64,000 nt of DNA from Whitmania pigra (Eukaryota > Annelida > Clitellata > Hirudinida > Haemopidae), in contig JAJTWR010000113.1 of NCBI GenBank assembly GCA_021613335.1, positions 2,089,001-2,153,000 of the forward strand, written 5' to 3'. Position 1 is the first letter of the stretch, and each line of letters begins with the position of its first letter. The position numbers and the translations under genes are program-made. Below, in pieces: positions 59,193 through 64,000 of the stretch. The notes under the pieces were generated by a model that saw only the letters and a program-made list of their open reading frames with translations, did not search any database and was not told the DNA's origin.

Positions 59193-61426
59193 CAGAGGCG
59201 TAGCCTGGGTATTTTGCGCCCGGGGACAAACTATAGAATTGGCGCCCTTTTCCATGTCTATATATTTAATCTTACTGTATTACACTAAATTTGAAATTGT
59301 AATAAAAATCAAATTTTAATGGCACAAGGCATCCATTTAAAAGTGAAAAACCATTCTACAAATAGTAGCGCATCAGTCACCCAATCAGTCAGTCTAAGAT
59401 GATTTACATGCATAGTAGTCTAATAGTGTTTAAAATAGATTTATTTTTCTTGATTTAACAGTTGCAAACTGATCAATAACGTCATCAAAGTCTGTTTTCT
59501 CAAGCGTTTCTCTTTCTATACTAAGAAGAGCAAGATCACTGAGACGATCCTGTCCCATTGATGCACGCAGACACGACAAAATAAGTTTCAATTTGCTGAA
59601 TGATCGTTCACAGCTTGCAATTGAAACCGCTATTGCTAACAAAATTTGTAGTGAAATTCGAAAATTCGGAAATACGTCGCTTCCATAAAGCACAATAAAA
59701 CCAAGGAGATCCAAAGGAGTTTCTGGTAGAGTTTCAGTTCGCTTTCTCAGCAGCATTCTGCAGTCACCAATTTCGGTGAAGAGTTCGTAGCCATTAATGT
59801 CCAGGTCGTAGAAAGTTGCAAAATCTGCACAACTTCGACGAATTTCATCTTCATCTGTGTCAGATGTCAGAAGAGTCTTAACGTCCAGCAGAAATCCAAA
59901 TTTTGTGTTCAGGTCTTTGAGTCGTGAAAAACGTGTTGACATCTCCTATTGCAGACGATCGAACACATTCTTCATAACACGCATTACTTCCTCTTCTGAT
60001 GAGAGTCCTGCATCTCTTGCCAGTTCTCCAGGCATTCTCCTACGTCGCCTAATTCTTCTTTCTACCGGAATATCCCATGCTGTGCATTTTGTTCTGGCGT
60101 TTTCGACCGCAGCCAGGCAAAAATCATCACGAAGCTTGATAAATTCTTGCTCCAAAGATTCAATATCAGTCGCAGCTTCCTTGAAATTTATGGTAGGATC
60201 TTGTAGGCGCTTCTGTGCACGATCAATTTTTCCAAGAACGACATTGCAGAAGTGTAATAGAACTATGAAATTAAAATTCAATATACAGGCCAGTAACTGC
60301 TGTGCACCACTTCTAGTTTCAGGTGTCATAGTGGAGTCTTCCGATAATTTCTCTAGCAATCCAACTAGTTCATCCAGTCCTTCATGGATAGCTTTAAAAG
60401 CTTCAGATCGTGCACTCCAGCGTGTTTCAGACTCTCTTTTTACTGTTATGGGAAGAGCTCTTTTTAATTCTTCCCAACGAATTGTTGAATGAGAGAAAAA
60501 CGAATATATGCTTTCAAGTGTTCCAAAAAAAGTTACGACAACAGGATCTTGCTTAGCTGAATACACACCTGCTAAATTTAAGCTGTGGTTGTCACAGTTG
60601 ACAAACAGTGCTCTAGGATTTCTGTCACATATTCGTTGTTGAAGGCCAGATATATGCCCAGTCATCACCGAAGCATTGTCATAACATTGAGCTCGACAGT
60701 CGGCTAGAGGTATCTCATCAGAATTCAGTCTCTCGACGATGACTTTCTCTAGGCTTGCAGCATCTTTTGAATATATCTCGATATAACCTAAAAATGATTC
60801 TTTGATTTTTAATACAAACTATTATTTGAAGCTATCATATAATCAACGGTAATTTCAGTTAAAACTAAAAATATAATAACTTTCTTTTGGCAGTTGGCGG
60901 CCACCGGCCCAGTCCAAGCCTGGTGGGGGCGCTCGCTGCAGTGCAACTTTGCGTTAGCCTGATACCAATGGGAGTTTCAGAAATTGTTTTGACTTTTTCA
61001 CGCTTTCACGAATGTTGTTTATCTTTGTCTATATTAGAACAATCACAACCAGTCTCTGATAAAAAGTTTTAATATACCTTAATAGAGTGTAATCCGTTTT
61101 AAACCACAATAAGTTCGTCAACAACACTCTAGTATTACAGTAGTAGCCACTGCAGAGTGCATGCAGAATCCGTATCCTGACTGGCAGCAGTGGTGGTGGG
61201 CTCACTGAGTTCACTGAGCTGGCAGCAGCATCAACCAGGTCTGGATGGCAGACGTATCAGACGATGGCTCATATCTGCCCTGCTCCAGCCGCCGCTGTTG
61301 GCTAGCTTGTGAGTGTGACCTGTTTTACCAATGTCGCCAAAATTAGGTAACCCTCATTTTGGCGCCCCTGTATCTTGGCGCCCGGGGACATTTGTACCCC
61401 TTTGCCCCCCCCTAGCTACGCCTCTG
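59193..61426 (-). mobile_element. hAT element nested in the MULE, near-complete ends
   Basis: The ends CAGAGGCGTAGCCTGGG and, in reverse, CAGAGGCGTAGCTAGGG are matched inverted repeats. TGTGGAAG flanks both sides (59185-59192 and 61427-61434). The element is 2234 bp. Subterminal CGCCCGGGGACA occurs near both ends. A shorter relative is at 7380-8113. It carries the transposase remnant described next. Confidence 0.92.
59430..60810 (-). pseudogene. hAT transposase (ZMYM/DUF4371-like) with one internal stop
   Basis: The minus strand is open from about 60810 to 59946, then a single TAG (59943-59945), then open in the same frame to the stop at 59430. The N-terminal part has CRAQCYDNASVMTGHISGLQ, a DUF4371-type signature. 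The middle has CDNHSLNLAG and SETRWSARSEAFKAI, which fits the W-containing insert region of hAT transposases. The C-terminus has IASCERSFSKLKLI, the hAT dimerisation core. The N-terminal zinc finger and first catalytic Asp region are absent (about 600 bp of non-coding sequence lie between the frame and the right end). The single stop suggests a relatively young insertion. Confidence 0.85.
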
Positions 61427-62090
61427 TGTGGAAGGGTGGCATACTTAACTGAATGCCGACGCAAAAGCCATCAGAAACATCAGTGACTTGGTTCAAGTTT
61501 TGCTAGAAGAAGCGCAAAACATTACCACCATTGACCGCTTATTGAACGAAGGGCAGTGCCTTCGAGACAAGAAAGTCACTGCAAGAAATGTAGCCGTTTC
61601 TAAGGCGTGGATCAAATACAAAGATGGAGACATAACTGCCAAACAATTGCTTGTTGAATTCAATTAATTAATATTGCCATTATTAAACATGCATAAAAAC
61701 TACAAAGTCCCGATATTTATTCGAAACAATAAAATTTTGAAACTCTGGCGATAAATTTGAATTTACTAGTTTTATTTATTAAATCAAATTTTTTTATTCC
61801 TATATACATTGGATCTTATAACGAATTAGGTCTTACAACGAATTGGATCTTATATCGAATAACGAAGGAGACATTTTGACGATTCGTAATAAGGTCTAAT
61901 TCGTTATTCGTGATATCGTCTCCTTCGTTCAATAGTCCGGCACCCGATGGTACATGATGATTACCTAAAATACTCCAGAATGCTGAAAGGCCGATACCAT
62001 ATATTTTTTTATTTTTTTAATAAACCTCATTTTATAAAAATAAACAAAAATAGTTGCTCAACATAGAAATATTTTTATTTCACAATTGCG

Positions 62091-63369
62091 TTATACTAAT
62101 TCACCAACGGCATTTTCATCATTGTCGTCCATAACATCTTCATAATCTTCATCATCTTCATTGTCGTTATCATCATTTTCATCACTGTCACTATCATTAT
62201 TTTCATCATTGTCACTATCATTATTTTCATCGTTATCGTTATTATCATCTCCACCGTCGGCTTCATCTCCAAAATGATTAACTTCATCTACGTAGCAGCA
62301 TCTAAAATCATCGTAACCAGATTTGGCCTTATAATTTGCAAATTTTATTGGCGGTAATTTATTCCACTGTTCGCTCAAATGTTCACTATTAAAATTTAAC
62401 ATATTCAGGTTCCAAAGTTGATCCTTCATCGGCTGTTTATGATAATCCGCGATTTCACTATCGTCGCGTCCACCTAGTTGCAAAGTGGCTGTGTATCGGT
62501 CAAACTTCCGGACATACATGTGTAACAAATTATTACGATTCAAAAGCCGTGGCAAAACTTTCCAACAGGCATCGATCTGGTCTGTCAGATATCCGACAAC
62601 TTTGTCGGCATATTCGCTGTCTGCTTCGACAGGAATATCATCCTCGTTCGCCATAACAACGAGTCTTATTGTTAGGCAGGGTATCTGGCAACAGCACACG
62701 ACTTGAATCTTATCTTCTCTCGTTTTGAGAAGGAGAAGTGATTTACTACGAGCCAATATTCTTCCTTCTTCTTCATAATTTGTTAGATTCAAAATTTCTG
62801 TTCCTCTTATTCCATGATATTTAGCTTCATTGAACTTTGAAAAAACTATGAAGTTTACAAGACGGGCCCAATTTCCCTCCATCGCCAGCAAGTAGCTTTT
62901 GGCACCGTCAAGTAAACAAAATAAGTGGTCATCCGCTTTAACACCGTTAAAATTTAAGGGTTTAATGATCTGTTTAAGGTACCACACCATATTGATTGGC
63001 ACCCTACAAAAAGGGCAATCTGTACGTCTAAAAATATATTTCACGATATATGATTGTTAGAGCTAAATTACGTAAAGGTAAGATAATTCAAAAGTATATG
63101 TTGCTTAATGTAGTAAATGCGGAATTATTGAAAACAACTCACGAATTCTTCCAATCATCCAAACAAGATTTACAGAAGATGTGCCTGCAAGGGTCAGCTA
63201 TTGCTGATGATAACCCTTCAAGTAAGTCAAGGCAAACTGAGCATTCTTCGTCAATTCCCTTTGGATCCGGCTCCGCTAATACTCCATCACAATGTTCGAT
63301 GTTGCAAAAGAGACGCACCCAGCCATCTTGAACTTGAATGTCATTGCTTTCGCCTTGCTCTGAACTCAT
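62091..63369 (-). CDS. RING-finger protein, copy 2
   Basis: Two exons, 63369-63143 and 63027-62091 (GT-AG, phase 2), give 387 residues. It has the same layout as copy 1: a C3HC4 RING split by the intron between ligands six and seven (CSVCLDLLEG..DPCRHIFCKSC..TDCPFCR), then the unrecognised conserved middle, then an acidic tail. The tail is longer here because of extra Asp/Asn/Glu repeats (DENNDSDNDENNDSD). Splice sites and frame are intact in both copies, which argues both were kept under selection or the duplication is recent. Around the RING's last pair, copy 1 has RRTITAIWYLKQ and copy 2 has RVPINMVWYLKQ, a patch of faster change. Likely an E3-type RING protein by family, but substrate and function are unknown. 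Confidence 0.82.
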
Positions 63370-63629
63370 TATTAGAAAAATTGCACACGAAAATATCAAT
63401 TTAAATGTTTCTTTATGGTAGTTTAATTGGTAATCATTAAATCAGAGGTACAATAAAAAGATTTAGAATTGCCGAGGTACTAAATTTTTACTAAAAATTA
63501 TATTAATATAATTATATTAATATTATTAATAAATTTTTAATAAAGTCCGACTGAATTTCGTTTTTTGTTTTGGTGCCGAAAGTTAACATTTTGTCATTTC
63601 GTTTGATTAAATTAATTTTCGGAGCACCC

Positions 63630-64000
63630 GGGATCAGAAAAATCATTAGATGATGATGATGATGATGATCAGAGGAACAGACATTATGAGAGTCCGATAA
63701 GGTGATTTTCTTTGTTATGGCTCGCATATTTTGTATCTCAATCCATAATTTAAATTAAAAACCAACTTCAAAAGTCCAGGTAAACTGAGGAGTAGCTGGA
63801 ATCCTAATAACATTTTATAAATCTTCCACATAATGAAATTCCTGATAGCAATTATACTTAAAACGGTCATAAAAACATTCAAACTAATAATTTCGAATTA
63901 AATTTGAAATTAGTTATCGGCAGGCATGGTACCAAGTACTCAAGTCTCAAGTACAAGTACAAGTATTTTTAAAGGTTTTGAATACGTTTATTTCTGAACA
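63630..64000. other. Right-edge flank with possible transposon terminus
   Basis: Beyond the duplication breakpoint there is a short GAT repeat near 63650. At 63920-63975 lies GGTACCAAGTACTCAAGTCT then CAAGTACAAGTAC. This resembles, in opposite orientation, GAATACTTGTACTTGAGG near 47003 and may be the end of a shared repeat family that continues past the window. Confidence 0.35.

Larger units (their letters stand above)
58682..61667 (+). pseudogene. MULE transposase pseudogene with two introns
   Basis: Exon-like blocks at about 58682-58785, 58876-59022, 59090-59192 and, beyond the nested hAT and its 8 bp duplicate, 61435-61667. Two gaps look like spliceosomal introns with GT..AG ends: 58786-58875 (90 bp) and 59023-59089 (67 bp). 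After joining, the frame reads NNDVEGWHT then a stop where RRLN is usual in the family, then LNADAKAIRNISDLVQVLLE and ITAKQLLVEFN before the final stop. The N-terminal zinc finger and first catalytic residues are missing. It is non-functional through that stop, the truncation and the hAT insertion. Confidence 0.78.
58381..61945 (+). mobile_element. MULE DNA transposon, split by a hAT
   Basis: It is flanked by GATGGTAC (58373-58380 and 61946-61953), an 8 bp duplication. The ends GGCTCCTAGACTATTGAACG and, in reverse complement, GGGTGCCGGACTATTGAACG are inverted repeats, followed by ATTCGTTAT-rich subterminal sequence. Transposase pieces on the plus strand read DFETAVWTAAKEMFPNVTIK then GCYFHWCQAVSRKIQ, then FCKKILSLPLIPPDFV and RTNNDVEGWH, all typical of MULE transposases. 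The last motif is interrupted by the hAT at 59193-61426. Without the hAT the element is about 1.3 kb, so its front part is deleted. Confidence 0.88.
58195..63625. repeat. Copy 2 of the tandem duplication, split by a MULE
   Basis: Homologous to 53285-56250. Left flank 58195-58380 and the main body 61946-63625 are one unit separated by the MULE/hAT nest. GATGGTAC at the junction is single in copy 1 (GATGGTGC near 54625), which is the expected empty site. Confidence 0.88.

Overview
This 64 kb window is AT-rich metazoan nuclear DNA. It has many short exons with GT-AG introns, abundant GAT/ATC, ATT and AT microsatellites, tRNA-like SINE traces and many DNA transposons. The gene families and intron-rich structure fit a lophotrochozoan invertebrate. 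A leech-like annelid is my best guess, but that is inference only.

Layout. (1) 1-3676, minus strand: the middle of a secreted or membrane CUB/MAM protein that runs off the left edge. (2) 3.7-14 kb: a gene-poor stretch with a diverged tandem array (5.8-6.5 kb), two short LINE 3' ends, hAT fragments (7.4-8.1 kb) and a dead piggyBac (8.8-9.7 kb). (3) 14.1-29.3 kb, plus strand: a 29-exon gene for a type II membrane protein related to POMGNT1. It has two ILEI/FAM3-type lectin-like stem domains and a glycosyltransferase-13 domain that has lost key catalytic positions. Its introns hold a Ty3/gypsy LTR remnant, a CR1/L2-like LINE fragment and a Tc1 fragment. (4) 30.8-45.2 kb, plus strand: a complete 38-exon TDRD9/spindle-E gene (1413 residues), a DEAH-type helicase with a Tudor domain that belongs to the piRNA transposon-silencing pathway. 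I read it exon by exon and every exon phase closes. (5) 45.8-53.3 kb: a transposon graveyard with a hAT copy, a chimera of a histone H3 fragment and a reverse-transcriptase fragment, and a LINE inserted with a 5' inversion (twin priming). (6) 53.3-63.6 kb: a tandem duplication of a two-exon RING-finger gene. Both copies are intact on the minus strand. The shared flank was later hit by a hAT in one copy and by a MULE, itself split by a second hAT, in the other.

No operon-like organisation is evident. The most biologically interesting unit is the POMGNT1-like gene. Its catalytic domain is recognisable by fold-level motifs but lacks the metal-binding acid and the tryptophan/aspartate-rich catalytic loop, while its carbohydrate-binding stem module is duplicated. 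This points to a pseudo-glycosyltransferase or lectin. Next to it, a piRNA-pathway helicase sits in DNA rich in the kinds of elements that pathway silences. All coding models are hand-spliced from the sequence. Family names rest on motif recognition, not on database searches.
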